DNA of 55,434 nt from Thermoprotei archaeon (GTDB taxonomy: Archaea > Thermoproteota > Thermoprotei > Thermoproteales > B15-G16): positions 1-55,434 of the forward strand of contig QMRC01000013.1 in NCBI GenBank assembly GCA_003649205.1, given 5' to 3'. The translations under genes and the position numbers were made by a program. Every line of letters starts with the position of its first letter. The first letter of the stretch is position 1. This document shows, one piece after another, positions 1 to 8,031 of this stretch. The notes under the pieces are model-generated. The model ran no database searches and was not told the origin of the DNA. It worked only from the letters and a program-made list of their open reading frames with translations.

Positions 1-112
1 ACTCTCAGAGGATCATCCTCCTCACAGCATTACGCTCAGAGTCCCCCCTGAGAGTAGAACCCCCTCATCGCCTTACGCTCAGGGAAATCACCCCGTGAGG
101 ATAACCCTCACG
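1..112. repeat. Inverted and direct repeat cluster at window edge
   Basis: ACTCTCAG at 1-8 is repeated inverted at 48-55. TTACGCTCAG occurs at 30-39 and again at 73-82, 43 bp apart. CGTGAGG at 94-100 pairs with CCTCACG at 106-112. The element is cut by the window start, so its full extent and nature (RNA, element end, or regulatory array) cannot be judged. Confidence 0.4.
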
Positions 113-169
113 AGGGTCATTCAAGGTGTAGAGTAGGTAATCCATAAAATAAATTTTTCAATGATAAAT

Positions 170-191
170 TGGTGTACCACATGGTACACCA
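170..191. repeat. 10-bp perfect inverted repeat
   Basis: TGGTGTACCA and TGGTACACCA face each other across a 2-bp spacer. The string AATTGGTGTAC at its left edge recurs near 389-399. Both copies precede decayed coding pieces, which hints at an old duplication. It could also have been an operator. Confidence 0.45.
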
Positions 192-323
192 GATACATTA
201 GGCAATGTTGATGTACACAATCTGGCGACAGCTATCATTAGTGATCTCGAAAGTAATGAACATGCAGTTAATGGTATCAAGCTTCTCCTTCTCCTTACAT
301 CTCATACAAGATTCACCAAGTAG
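186..323 (+). pseudogene. Decayed protein fragment (unrecognised)
   Basis: An open frame ending at TAG 321-323 has coding-like content (it includes DVHNLATAIISDLESNEHAV and then GIKLLLLL) but no convincing start codon, and it is too short for a complete gene. I do not recognise the family. It is likely the tail of a gene whose front part has been lost. Confidence 0.3.
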
Positions 324-415
324 AAATTAGTAGAACCATCTTGAAGATTGTTGATTTATGTTTGTGAGCTTAGGTAAGTATTGTGGTTAATTGGTGTACA
401 TGTGATGTTAAGGTT

Positions 416-547
416 ATGGTGAGGGATGGAGTAACAGGTTGTCTAGTCATAGCTGAGGATGATGGTTGTCTCAATTTACTTCTCGATGAATTGAGTAGAG
501 TACTGACAAACTCACTAATTGTTAACATAGCTAAGCTAGGTACCTAA
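416..547 (+). pseudogene. Decayed protein fragment (unrecognised)
   Basis: An ATG-started frame of 43 codons reads MVRDGVTGCLVIAEDDG and then LLLDELSRVLTNS, ending in TAA inside a TAGGTACCTA palindrome. The same frame continues upstream without a start, so this looks like the C-terminal remnant of a longer protein. No family recognised. A very short intact gene cannot be excluded. Confidence 0.3.
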
Positions 548-662
548 AATTGGTACCACATAAGCAACCACTAGATACCTAACCTAGGTACCTAAAGCAT
601 CTCATGAGGTAGCTTAATTTGGTATCTCTCATTCAATGTGGGGTACCTCAATGAGGTACCTC
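537..662. repeat. Cluster of GGTACC palindromes
   Basis: TAGGTACCTA occurs at 537-546 and 585-594. GGGGTACCTC (640-649) and the perfect palindrome GAGGTACCTC (653-662) follow in direct orientation, with an additional TTGGTACCA near 550. Such density in about 125 bp suggests repeated protein-binding sites or remnants of an array. The word is also common in this genome, so chance clustering must be considered. Confidence 0.35.
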
Positions 663-756
663 AAGTCGTGTTTTGCATGCCTGTATTCAGTGAGTAGGCT
701 ATATGTGGTTTTGTTCTTTGGTGAAGGATAGTGTGTGGGTAGGTATGTTGTTGTCG

Positions 757-985
757 TTTCGAGGTTTTTGGTGGTGAGTTTATTGAGGATGTGGAGTTCT
801 GTAATCTGCAGAGGAGAGTGTGCTAGTTAGCTAAGTCTTTTGTCTCTAGATTTAGTGTGGTGAACCTTGAGTATGTTATTATTGAGCTAGATGGTATTAA
901 GCTTTTTTCATTTCAGAGCTTATTAGTTCGATGGTATTGTGGGGAGTTAATGTATCTGAGTTGGTTGTTAAGGGGTTAGGGAGCA
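757..985 (+). pseudogene. Decayed protein fragment with internal stop
   Basis: One frame reads EVFGGEFIEDVEFCNLQRRV, then a TAG stop, then LAKSFVSRFSVVNLEYVIIE followed by LDGIKLF. Both halves look coding, so a single gene appears to have been broken by a nonsense change. The family is not recognised. The local base composition is T/G-rich, like several genuine genes in this window. Confidence 0.3.
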
Positions 986-1167
986 TACGCTACTAATTTC
1001 TACACATTCATCGCCTATAGCAGACTATACTTTTTCGAACACGTTTTTGTTCAGTACTTCAGATTTACGGGGCTTCGTTGTGGTGTAGAAGTAGTTTTTA
1101 ATTTGTACTGTGATGTGATAAGGTAGTAACGGTAGCACTCCTGCCTCCACTAGAGGGGTGTTGCGCA

Positions 1168-2586
1168 GTGTCGTACCTAGCACGTGTCAGGGGTATCTAT
1201 GCTACAGCGATAACGAAGCTTCTTCTAGATCATGGGTTTGGGATAACGCAAGCCTCTGATAAGATTCTCAAGAGATTTTCTCTAGAACCTCGATATGATC
1301 CACCGCACGTAACGGTTAAGGATAATGATGAGAAGACAGGTCTAGTAATCATAGGTCAGGAAGATGCTGTGAAGAAGGTGCTTGAGGTACTGAGTGGTGA
1401 AATTGATGACCTAATTGTTGAATGGTATGAACCGCAGATACACAGTACGTACCTAGGAGTTGTGTTGGAAGCACACGACGATAAGTACGTAATTGATCTA
1501 GGGAACAACCTCCGTGGTGTACTACATTCAAGGGTTAGGTATAATGTAGGTGATGAGGTACTGGTATCTGTTAGGAGACCTGCTCCACCTGGTGAGTATG
1601 CTGAGTTAACGGATAACATAACGATAAGTGGTCGCTACCTACGTCTCATTAGAGGTGGTATCATAACGTTTAGTCGCTTCATAAAGGATGATAGGAAGAA
1701 GGAAGAGCTACTGAGTATAGCTCTGTCCTTCAACATTGAGGGATGGGGGGTTAGATGGAGGAGTAGCGCAGCGTACGCTAGCTCTGAAGAGCTGTGTAAG
1801 GAGCTTAGTGAACTACTTGAGCTAGGTAACAGGCTAATCAAGGAGAAGCCAAGTGGTGGACCGAAGCTAGTTAGAGAAGGTGAGAGAGTTGTTGAGGTAC
1901 TTCTACCGAAGACAGCAAAGCTTAAGCTAGATGAAGCGAGGAGTAGAGTAGTACCGACAGTAACTGGACACCACATACTGAAGAACCTTGGAGAACCCTA
2001 CACAACACTAGTTGACTTCTGTGAAGAGTTGCTAGCTATGGGGGTGAGTAAGGAGCAAATTGAGAAAGCTATGTCAGTAGTGATCTCGGATAAGGGACCT
2101 CACGTAGGTTCTACAGTAGCTATCAAGCACGTACAGATATATGGCAGAGTAATTGAGCTCGGTAGAGGTAAAATCATTGAGAGAACAGATGAGTATCTAG
2201 CAATTAGGCGTGAAATATACGGAACAGGTATTTACGATGGTCTTGGAGTACCTAAGGAGAGAGGAGACTACTGTATAACCCACGTATACCCAGATAAGTG
2301 GTACCTTGTACACCACTACTTCAGCAGAAATGGAGAACTAAAGGGGGTGTATGTAAACATAAATACACCACCAGAAGTATCACCAAGTGAAATCACGTAC
2401 ATAGACCTAGAAGTTGATGTAGTAACTACACCCAATACAGAACCCAGAGTAATAGACGAAGAGAAACTACATCACTACCACAGCATAGGTGCAATACCAC
2501 AGAAGCTACTCCTCAAGATAGAGCAAGTAATACAGGAAGCAAAGAAAGTAGCGCAGGAACACGTAGAGATGTTCAGCAAGAAGTAG
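1168..2586 (+). CDS. FAU-1-type archaeal ribonuclease (RNase E/G-like)
   Basis: A 472-residue protein with the length and layout of archaeal FAU-1, an RNA-binding ribonuclease distantly related to RNase E/G and implicated in rRNA processing. A short S1-like beta-barrel segment lies at about residues 90-145 (GVVLEAHDDKYVIDLGNNLR). The C-terminal third (about 370-470, with GDYCITHVYPDKWYLVHHY) is the DUF402 domain shared by this family. The start is GTG at 1168; an upstream TATA box is not obvious. A tRNA-Leu gene follows 55 bp downstream on the same strand. Family assignment is from recognised sequence; substrate is family knowledge. Confidence 0.85.
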   Translation: MSYLARVRGIYATAITKLLLDHGFGITQASDKILKRFSLEPRYDPPHVTVKDNDEKTGLVIIGQEDAVKKVLEVLSGEIDDLIVEWYEPQIHSTYLGVVLEAHDDKYVIDLGNNLRGVLHSRVRYNVGDEVLVSVRRPAPPGEYAELTDNITISGRYLRLIRGGIITFSRFIKDDRKKEELLSIALSFNIEGWGVRWRSSAAYASSEELCKELSELLELGNRLIKEKPSGGPKLVREGERVVEVLLPKTAKLKLDEARSRVVPTVTGHHILKNLGEPYTTLVDFCEELLAMGVSKEQIEKAMSVVISDKGPHVGSTVAIKHVQIYGRVIELGRGKIIERTDEYLAIRREIYGTGIYDGLGVPKERGDYCITHVYPDKWYLVHHYFSRNGELKGVYVNINTPPEVSPSEITYIDLEVDVVTTPNTEPRVIDEEKLHHYHSIGAIPQKLLLKIEQVIQEAKKVAQEHVEMFSKK

Positions 2587-2641
2587 CAAGGTGAAAGAGG
2601 TAAAGTAAATAAGTGAATCAGTAAGAGGTATCCAAGGAATA

Positions 2642-2726
2642 GCCGGGGTGCCCGAGCCAGGTCAAAGGGGGCGGGTTGAGGACCCGCTGGCGTAGGCCTG
2701 CGTGGGTTCAAATCCCACCCCCGGCA
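2642..2726 (+). tRNA. tRNA-Leu (anticodon GAG)
   Basis: A complete type II tRNA: acceptor GCCGGGG pairs with CCCCGGC, the anticodon stem GCGGG/CCCGC encloses TTGAGGA (anticodon GAG), there is a long variable arm, and the T arm has GGGTTCAAATCCC. CCA is encoded at 2727-2729. No intron. A C/D sRNA guide at 8890-8901 is complementary to 11 nt of its T arm. Confidence 0.97.
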
Positions 2727-2729
2727 CCA

Positions 2730-2992
2730 CAAACCCCTCTCCTCAGCGTTCTCAACTATGTAGCTCTACCTCCATGGTCTACGAGAATGGCTCCATGGTA
2801 TTTACCTCTTAATTAGTCTACCTAGTTGAATGTTGAGAAAAGGTTACTAACGATCTTCACATGGCAATCTTTATGAAAGATCTCTTGAGCTAACCAACAA
2901 ACTCTACTACTCGCTATGTTGTTGATTAACCTAACTGCATCAATTGGCGTATCAGTAGTTATGGTATCCGCGTGGAGAAAGCTTCACGACAT
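2730..2992. other. Spacer without a supported gene
   Basis: Between tRNA-Leu and the end of the HTH gene on the minus strand I see no gene with recognisable homology. A plus-strand open frame from 2916 mostly overlaps the HTH gene antisense and is not supported. Confidence 0.5.
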
Positions 2993-3511
2993 TTACATCT
3001 TGAAAATCTCTCGTGGCATTCTTCTCAGCAATAGGAGTAAACCTAGTAGGAACACTAGAGTAGCGGTTATGGTTGCAGCGAGAGTACCTACTATGCTCTG
3101 TGGTGTTACTACTATGGTGTCGTTAGCAATTCGTACGTCACCTGTCTTTACACCGATTACCAAGGTGACAAAAAGTACCATAGCTGTTGCGGGAATTAAC
3201 ATCTTTAATATACTACTTAACGATAGTTTAATACCAATGCTCTCACTCTCTAAGTTCTTCGCAACTCTATACCCAAGCTCAGTCAATCTGTAGTACTTAA
3301 TCCCATTCTTCTCAACACTGGTCACTAGTCCACAGTTCATCAGTGCTCTAAGGTGGTAGTACACTAAGGTCTTCTTCTTAGGATCTAGATTTAGCTTAGT
3401 AAGTACCTCACTTAGTGAGAGATCTCCATAGTGAGCTAGTGTAAGTAGGATATCCCTTCTTAAACCAGATCTAAGAACTCTCTCAAGATCTTCCCTATTG
3501 ATCGTCTTCAT
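2993..3511 (-). CDS. Membrane-anchored winged-helix transcriptional regulator
   Basis: 172 residues. The first ~85 form an ArsR-like winged helix (RRDILLTLAHYGDLSLSEVL, then LVYYHLRALMNCGLV, then a YYRLTELG wing). Two hydrophobic segments follow (about 103-121 and 142-162) with a basic C-terminal tail, so the DNA-binding part would sit on the cytoplasmic face of the membrane. This wHTH-plus-two-TM layout is common in crenarchaea; targets and signals are unknown. ATG start at 3511. It lies downstream of the aRF1 gene on the same strand, separated by 57 bp. Confidence 0.75.
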   Translation of the reverse strand: MKTINREDLERVLRSGLRRDILLTLAHYGDLSLSEVLTKLNLDPKKKTLVYYHLRALMNCGLVTSVEKNGIKYYRLTELGYRVAKNLESESIGIKLSLSSILKMLIPATAMVLFVTLVIGVKTGDVRIANDTIVVTPQSIVGTLAATITATLVFLLGLLLLLRRMPREIFKM

Positions 3512-3568
3512 TCATGTAATGACGCTATGCTCTATAATAAAAACTTATCACCGCTACGGTAATTGAGG

Positions 3569-4867
3569 TCAATACGTACTGTACTCGTAGAAGATACGGT
3601 ACCGCAATATCGCAGCAACACCACCAAATGTGGACTTGAGTAGCTTACCCTCCTCAGTTTCAGAGCTAATTAGCTCAACCTTTGCACCTGTTTGTCTAGC
3701 TAGTTTCAGTAGGTACTCAACGGCATCTACCTCATCAACTGTTGTCAATTCTGCACCACACTTTGGACATCTCGTATCTGGCTTCTCAGCTCCAACAACT
3801 AACTTCGTACTCTTGTAATCACACTTTGGACACTTGAGGTAGAGAGCCTTACCCTCAAGCTCTTCAGATATCAGGAGTAGCGCAACAGCACCTTGCTCAA
3901 GTGCTCTCACTACATCACGTATACCGTAAGCAGTTAACTCACTCTTCTTCACTACATAGTACATGAATTGCTGAACTAGGTGCTTCTCCTTAATGTACTG
4001 AACATCCTTTAGTATCTTGTACGACTTCTTAGCTAGCTCGTAGATACCTGCTTCACCTGAGTACCCTGTATCTACAATACCAAGTATCTTATCTTTTAGC
4101 ATGTAGTGTATGTAGTCTCCCTGTACGAACGTGTACTTAGTAGGTCCTGGTCCTCCAATAATTATACCCTTTAAATTAGGTATGTTGAGGAAGATCTTAG
4201 CCATGTACTCGCCAGCTCTTTTGAAGAATTCGTGAGCTAGCTGCTCGATAATTCTCTGGAATCTTCTCTGTGATTGACCACCAGCACTGTGTTTACCTGG
4301 TACGCCTGACGTTATATTTTCGACAATCTCTAATCTCCGTCCTTTCAGAAGTGCAAATGTCGCCTCACTCCTATCAATGACCATTAGCCCGTAGACGTCT
4401 TTGTCCTCTAACATCTCTTCAAGAATCTCCGTATAGAATCTCGAGTCACATCGGTAGAGATACGACGTTAATCTCTCAGGTGGTTCGATTACATAGCACT
4501 CAAGTTTCTCATCACCAGGAGCACCTCTCGATACGTAGCCACAGAATATCACTAATCCATTAGGTGGTGTCTGCCTGAAGTACTTTAGTCTCTGCATTAT
4601 AGCTTCAAGAGCATCAAGTACGTGATGTCTTGTTGTTCTATCCTTAATGTTCGTTGCTGTTGCATATTCCTGTCGCAGAACATTCATGACATCTGCAATT
4701 GGTCTACCAGCAGGTATGTAAAGTGATATCAGTTCAGTTCCTCTACCCTTCTTATTCCTTAGCTCTCTAATTAGCTTACGTAGTAAGTACTTCCGAATCT
4801 CTTCCTCTCCCAATCCCTCGGTATCTATCTTCTCGAATTCCTCCTCCCATTCATCACGCGATGACAT
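3569..4867 (-). CDS. prf1: Peptide chain release factor aRF1
   Basis: 432 residues. aRF1 recognises all three stop codons in the ribosomal A site and triggers peptide release. The stop-codon loop NIKDRTTRHH is at residues 73-82, and the catalytic GGQ at 196-198 lies within HSAGGQSQRRF. The C-terminal domain keeps a zinc ribbon with two CPKC pairs (about 346-370). Slightly longer than typical archaeal aRF1. It is divergent from the UMP kinase gene, with 48 bp between the two starts. Confidence 0.96.
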   Translation of the reverse strand: MSSRDEWEEEFEKIDTEGLGEEEIRKYLLRKLIRELRNKKGRGTELISLYIPAGRPIADVMNVLRQEYATATNIKDRTTRHHVLDALEAIMQRLKYFRQTPPNGLVIFCGYVSRGAPGDEKLECYVIEPPERLTSYLYRCDSRFYTEILEEMLEDKDVYGLMVIDRSEATFALLKGRRLEIVENITSGVPGKHSAGGQSQRRFQRIIEQLAHEFFKRAGEYMAKIFLNIPNLKGIIIGGPGPTKYTFVQGDYIHYMLKDKILGIVDTGYSGEAGIYELAKKSYKILKDVQYIKEKHLVQQFMYYVVKKSELTAYGIRDVVRALEQGAVALLLISEELEGKALYLKCPKCDYKSTKLVVGAEKPDTRCPKCGAELTTVDEVDAVEYLLKLARQTGAKVELISSETEEGKLLKSTFGGVAAILRYRIFYEYSTY

Positions 4868-4915
4868 TGTCTCTACTGTGTCGTGAGTTGAAGACTTAAA
4901 AAATGTTGCTCACAC

Positions 4916-5626
4916 GTGTTTAAGGGTCACAACGTGAGGATTGTACTGAAGTTAGGTGGGCACGTACTTTGGTCTGAACAAGGTATTAGAGCTGATGTAG
5001 TTGAAGGTTACTGCACTGTAGTTCGTGAACTCGTTAACGAAGGTCATAGGGTAGCACTAGTCGTTGGTGGCGGTTCTATAGCTAGAATGTTTGTCAAATA
5101 CGGTAGAGAACTTGGTTTAAGTGAAGGTCAGTGTGATGTACTTGGTATTGAGTGTGCTAGGTTGAATGCCTTACTTGTGGCACAACTTATGTCTGACATA
5201 TCCTATCCAGAGGTTCCTCGTAGTCTGGATGAAACCTTAAAGGCATTAGCTACCTCGAGAGTCGTTGTCATTGGTGGTCTTCAACCTGGTCAATCAACAA
5301 CAGCAGTTGCGTGTGTCATAGCTGATACTTGGCCGTGCGATGTACTGATCATAGCTACTGACGTAGATGGTATATATACGGATGATCCGAAGAAGAATCC
5401 AAGAGCTAACAAGCTTAGATCTGTGAGAGCAAGTGAACTCCTTAAGATGTTTCTGCATCAGGTTAAGTACTGCGCAGGAACGTACACTCTCTTCGACTAC
5501 GTATCACTTAGCATACTGGCTAGAGCTAGATTCAGAGCCTATGTCATCAACGGTCTAGATCCACGAAATGTAGTTAGAGTACTTCGTGGTGAGGACATTG
5601 GTACGGAGATACTGTGTGGTGAGTAA
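4916..5626 (+). CDS. pyrH: Uridylate kinase (UMP kinase, archaeal type)
   Basis: 236 residues of the amino-acid-kinase fold. The enzyme phosphorylates UMP to UDP in pyrimidine synthesis. LKLGGHVLW near the N-terminus and VVGGGSIAR form the phosphate-binding loops, and IIATDVDGIYTDDPKKNP is the characteristic nucleotide-binding segment. The GTG start at 4916 follows an A/T-rich ACTTAAAAAA box by about 20 bp, so the message is probably leaderless. Divergent promoter shared with the aRF1 gene. Confidence 0.93.
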   Translation: MFKGHNVRIVLKLGGHVLWSEQGIRADVVEGYCTVVRELVNEGHRVALVVGGGSIARMFVKYGRELGLSEGQCDVLGIECARLNALLVAQLMSDISYPEVPRSLDETLKALATSRVVVIGGLQPGQSTTAVACVIADTWPCDVLIIATDVDGIYTDDPKKNPRANKLRSVRASELLKMFLHQVKYCAGTYTLFDYVSLSILARARFRAYVINGLDPRNVVRVLRGEDIGTEILCGE

Positions 5627-6010
5627 CTACCTAATACCTATCTTCATCTTCTCTAGCTGATACAGCATCAACATTGAGAGTATGAGTAGGAATGCACCAA
5701 GTAGTAGCACATTTCTCAGAGTAGATACCTCGAATCTTCTCACTGTTGCGTAGTACAGCACGAGTAAGCCAGCAACACCCATACCGTATGATAGGAATAC
5801 CATAGCGGTTTCATCTATTGCCTGCATGCCTGGACCTACTCTACCGGTAGCTAGTAGCGATAGTCTTGAAGCTTCTCTGAAGTAGACAAGTGGGTAGAAG
5901 AATCCACTGAAGAGGAGTAGTACGAGTGTTGTCACGATTGCTACCTGAATGTTCTTGTTACGTAGGTAACTGTATAGTTTCTCAAGTCTTTTAGTAATTA
6001 GCTTACTCAT
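5627..6010 (-). CDS. Small membrane protein, three predicted helices
   Basis: 127 residues with a basic amphipathic N-terminus and three hydrophobic segments (about 22-45, 67-88 and 99-117), separated by a polar loop with GRVGPGMQAIDET. I do not recognise the family with confidence. It converges with the UMP kinase gene: the two stop codons are adjacent. ATG start at 6010. The position among conserved housekeeping genes suggests a conserved archaeal protein rather than accessory DNA. Confidence 0.65.
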   Translation of the reverse strand: MSKLITKRLEKLYSYLRNKNIQVAIVTTLVLLLFSGFFYPLVYFREASRLSLLATGRVGPGMQAIDETAMVFLSYGMGVAGLLVLYYATVRRFEVSTLRNVLLLGAFLLILSMLMLYQLEKMKIGIR

Positions 6011-6093
6011 ACGCTACCTCACCTATGTCGTGAGGTCTCATTCACTAGAGTTTATTAGACTTATCCATTGAGTGCTAGTGCTGGGGATTTCCT

Positions 6094-6708
6094 GTGAGTG
6101 ATGAGGTTAAGAGAGAGTTACGTGGTAGAGAGATATCAGCGTACTCAGAGGGTATTCAGGAATATACATCAACTTGTCCGCTATGTAATGCCAATACCCT
6201 TCAGATTCGAGAGACAGTGTATGAGGTTCCTCACATGGGTAAGGTACTCATAGTGTCTTACAGGTGTGGAAGGTGTGGTTACTCACATTGTGACATATTT
6301 TCTCTCGATAAGCGAGAACCTGTTAGGTATGAGTACCGTGTCGATCGTGAGGATGACCTCTCTGTTCGTGTCATAAGATCTAGAACAGCTAGAATCAGGA
6401 TACCTGAGCTAGGTATCATAATTGATCCCGGTCCTCAGGCAGAGATCTTCATATCGAATATAGAGGGAGTACTTACTAGAATTGAGGAGCTAACTAAGAG
6501 GATGATGCTACTATCCGAAGATGAAGAGGTCAAGAAGAGGTGTACTGAGACATTAGAATTAGTTGAGAAAGCTAAGAAGGGTCAACTACCTTTCACGCTC
6601 ATAATAGAGGACCCGCTCGGTATCAGTACAATAGTACCACCACCGAGTAAAGAACATAAACTGAAAGTTACTAAGATCACACTAGAGGAGTTCTTCGGGG
6701 TGAGGTAA
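6094..6708 (+). CDS. ZPR1-related zinc-finger protein
   Basis: 204 residues. A four-cysteine ribbon (CPLCNANTL then CGRCGYSHCD) is followed by the beta-rich domain seen in the ZPR1 family (VRVIRSRTARIRIPELGIII). Archaeal ZPR1 homologues have one copy of the domain pair that is duplicated in eukaryotic ZPR1, which binds elongation factor 1A; the archaeal role is not established. GTG start at 6094. It is directly followed, with no gap, by the Sec61-beta gene, so the two are probably co-transcribed. Confidence 0.82.
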   Translation: MSDEVKRELRGREISAYSEGIQEYTSTCPLCNANTLQIRETVYEVPHMGKVLIVSYRCGRCGYSHCDIFSLDKREPVRYEYRVDREDDLSVRVIRSRTARIRIPELGIIIDPGPQAEIFISNIEGVLTRIEELTKRMMLLSEDEEVKKRCTETLELVEKAKKGQLPFTLIIEDPLGISTIVPPPSKEHKLKVTKITLEEFFGVR

Positions 6709-6879
6709 GTGTCCTCAAGAAGGAGAAGACGAGAAGTATCACCACTAACAAGTGCTGGTCTAATCAGGTTCTACGAGGGTAAGGAAATAGAGGTAATCAA
6801 GATATCACCCTACATGTTGATACTCTTCGCAGCAGCACTCATAGCGTTCACAGCAATAGCGTACCTCATCGGGCTCTAA
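6709..6879 (+). CDS. secG: Preprotein translocase subunit Sec61-beta (SecG)
   Basis: A 56-residue protein easily missed because of its size. The basic start MSSRRRRREVSPLTSAGLI, the conserved GLIRFYEGKE and one C-terminal membrane helix (ISPYMLILFAAALIAFTAIA) are diagnostic of archaeal Sec61-beta, the tail-anchored subunit of the SecY translocon. The GTG start abuts the stop of the ZPR1-like gene. The last 14 bases overlap the 3' end of the convergent GGGP synthase gene. Confidence 0.9.
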   Translation: MSSRRRRREVSPLTSAGLIRFYEGKEIEVIKISPYMLILFAAALIAFTAIAYLIGL

Positions 6880-7636
6880 GTCTCTCTCTACCACCGTCCC
6901 TCACACCCCTCACAATTTCCTTCAATTTATCTGGTTGATGCTCAATTACAGTACCTGTAACCACGATATCTGCACCAGCCTTAGCAGCTACGTAGGCTGC
7001 TTCATAACTCTTAATACCACCACCAACAGTTAGTAACACAGTGGTGTAGCTCCTAACCCTTGAGATTACTTCAGGAGGTATTGGCTTACTAGCACCTGAA
7101 CCGGCTTCAAGGTACACGTTCTTCATGCCCATGAACTCAGCAGCTAGAGCATAGGCAAGTGCTAACTCAGGTCTACTGTATGGAATTGGTCTTGCACAAC
7201 TGACATATGCTGCAGCTCCTCCATCCCCCATGAGTATGTACGCTGTAGGTATTATCTCTAGATTGCTGTAGTGCCTCTTAATCGCTATAGCAGCTTGTGC
7301 CTGAGCACCTGTTATGAAGTAGGGATCGACCGAGTTCAGTACTGAGAGGAAGAACACTGCATCAGCTAACCTACTTAACCCAGCAACACTACCTGGAAAC
7401 AGTATTACCGGAATAGACGTATACGATCTAATCTCCTTTATCACCTCATCTAGCTGGAACTCTACAACACCTGTACTACCACCAAGTAGTATAGCGTCAC
7501 TACCCGCCTCATCAATTACTTGACATAGCTTACTGATAACCGATAGATCACCTACCTTATCAGGATCAATCAATGTCATGTGTAGTGCTCCGTATCTCGA
7601 CTTTCTCTCCTCAATGTACTTCAGCACCCTACCCAT
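6866..7636 (-). CDS. Geranylgeranylglyceryl-phosphate synthase
   Basis: 256 residues, a TIM barrel of the GGGPS/PcrB family. It joins geranylgeranyl diphosphate to sn-glycerol-1-phosphate, the first committed step of archaeal ether lipids. LIDPDK near the N-terminus, AILLGGSTGV, FPGSVAGLS, YLEAGSGAS and VGGGIKSYE are the family's phosphate and prenyl binding motifs. Start ATG at 7636 is immediately after the stop of the Elf1-like gene, so both are in one operon. Confidence 0.95.
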   Translation of the reverse strand: MGRVLKYIEERKSRYGALHMTLIDPDKVGDLSVISKLCQVIDEAGSDAILLGGSTGVVEFQLDEVIKEIRSYTSIPVILFPGSVAGLSRLADAVFFLSVLNSVDPYFITGAQAQAAIAIKRHYSNLEIIPTAYILMGDGGAAAYVSCARPIPYSRPELALAYALAAEFMGMKNVYLEAGSGASKPIPPEVISRVRSYTTVLLTVGGGIKSYEAAYVAAKAGADIVVTGTVIEHQPDKLKEIVRGVRDGGRERLRAR

Positions 7637-7969
7637 CTACTCCTCAGCCTCACTAATCTCCTCTTCACCTTCACTACTCAATTCCTCAAGTGAGATAGTT
7701 CTACTCTCAACCTGCTTACTTGGAGTAGGTAGCTTACCCTCGTAGAAATCATCTACGAACTTGTTGTAGTAGTCAACTGGGTGAAATATTGGATTGTACT
7801 CGTACTCAGCCTGTAGACCACATGAACCACAGATAACAACTACCTTACCCTCACTCTTCCTCACATTTATGTTCACTGTCTTACTATCGCAGTTAGGACA
7901 CGTGAATACCTTAGGCAAAGTCTTCCTTCGAACTATAATTTTCCTTCTCCTCCTTCTCCTTCTACCCAT
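7637..7969 (-). CDS. Elf1-like transcription elongation factor zinc ribbon
   Basis: 110 residues. A strongly basic N-terminus (MGRRRRRRRKIIVRRK) leads into a zinc ribbon (CPNCDSKTVNI and CGSCGLQAEY), and the tail is acidic. This matches archaeal Elf1 homologues, which bind RNA polymerase. First gene of a two-gene unit with GGGP synthase. The phosphoesterase gene lies divergently upstream. Confidence 0.85.
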   Translation of the reverse strand: MGRRRRRRRKIIVRRKTLPKVFTCPNCDSKTVNINVRKSEGKVVVICGSCGLQAEYEYNPIFHPVDYYNKFVDDFYEGKLPTPSKQVESRTISLEELSSEGEEEISEAEE

Positions 7970-8005
7970 GAATACACCACCACTACTTGGGATAAGACAA
8001 CTAGA

Positions 8006-8013
8006 TTATATAC
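8006..8013 (+). promoter_or_regulatory. TATA box of the phosphoesterase gene
   Basis: TTATATAC lies about 26 bp upstream of the GTG/ATG start at 8032/8035, the spacing expected for archaeal TATA to transcription start. The transcript is therefore essentially leaderless. Confidence 0.6.
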
Positions 8014-8031
8014 CTCGCTACATCAATTTAA

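Larger units (their letters stand above)
1..1167. other. Gene-free region with palindromes and decayed coding pieces
   Basis: No intact gene is visible before the FAU-1 gene. The first 120 bases carry an 8-bp inverted repeat (1-8 with 48-55), a direct repeat TTACGCTCAG (30-39 and 73-82) and a 7-bp hairpin (94-100 with 106-112). Further on there is a 10-bp inverted repeat around 170-191 and a cluster of GGTACC palindromes at 537-662. Three stretches read like broken protein-coding sequence and are listed separately. The rest, including the T/G-rich part around 660-1160, shows nothing I can name. Confidence 0.6.

Noticed and set aside
1..112. CRISPR array
   Set aside because: Only a 10-bp direct repeat occurs twice; there is no regular repeat-spacer pattern and no cas gene in the window.
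2475..2732. Minus-strand open frame over tRNA-Leu
   Set aside because: It is the antisense of the tRNA and of the FAU-1 gene end; no protein similarity.
2916..3293. Plus-strand open frame of 125 codons
   Set aside because: Mostly antisense to the clearly coding winged-helix gene; its hydrophobic look comes from the complementary strand of the membrane segments.
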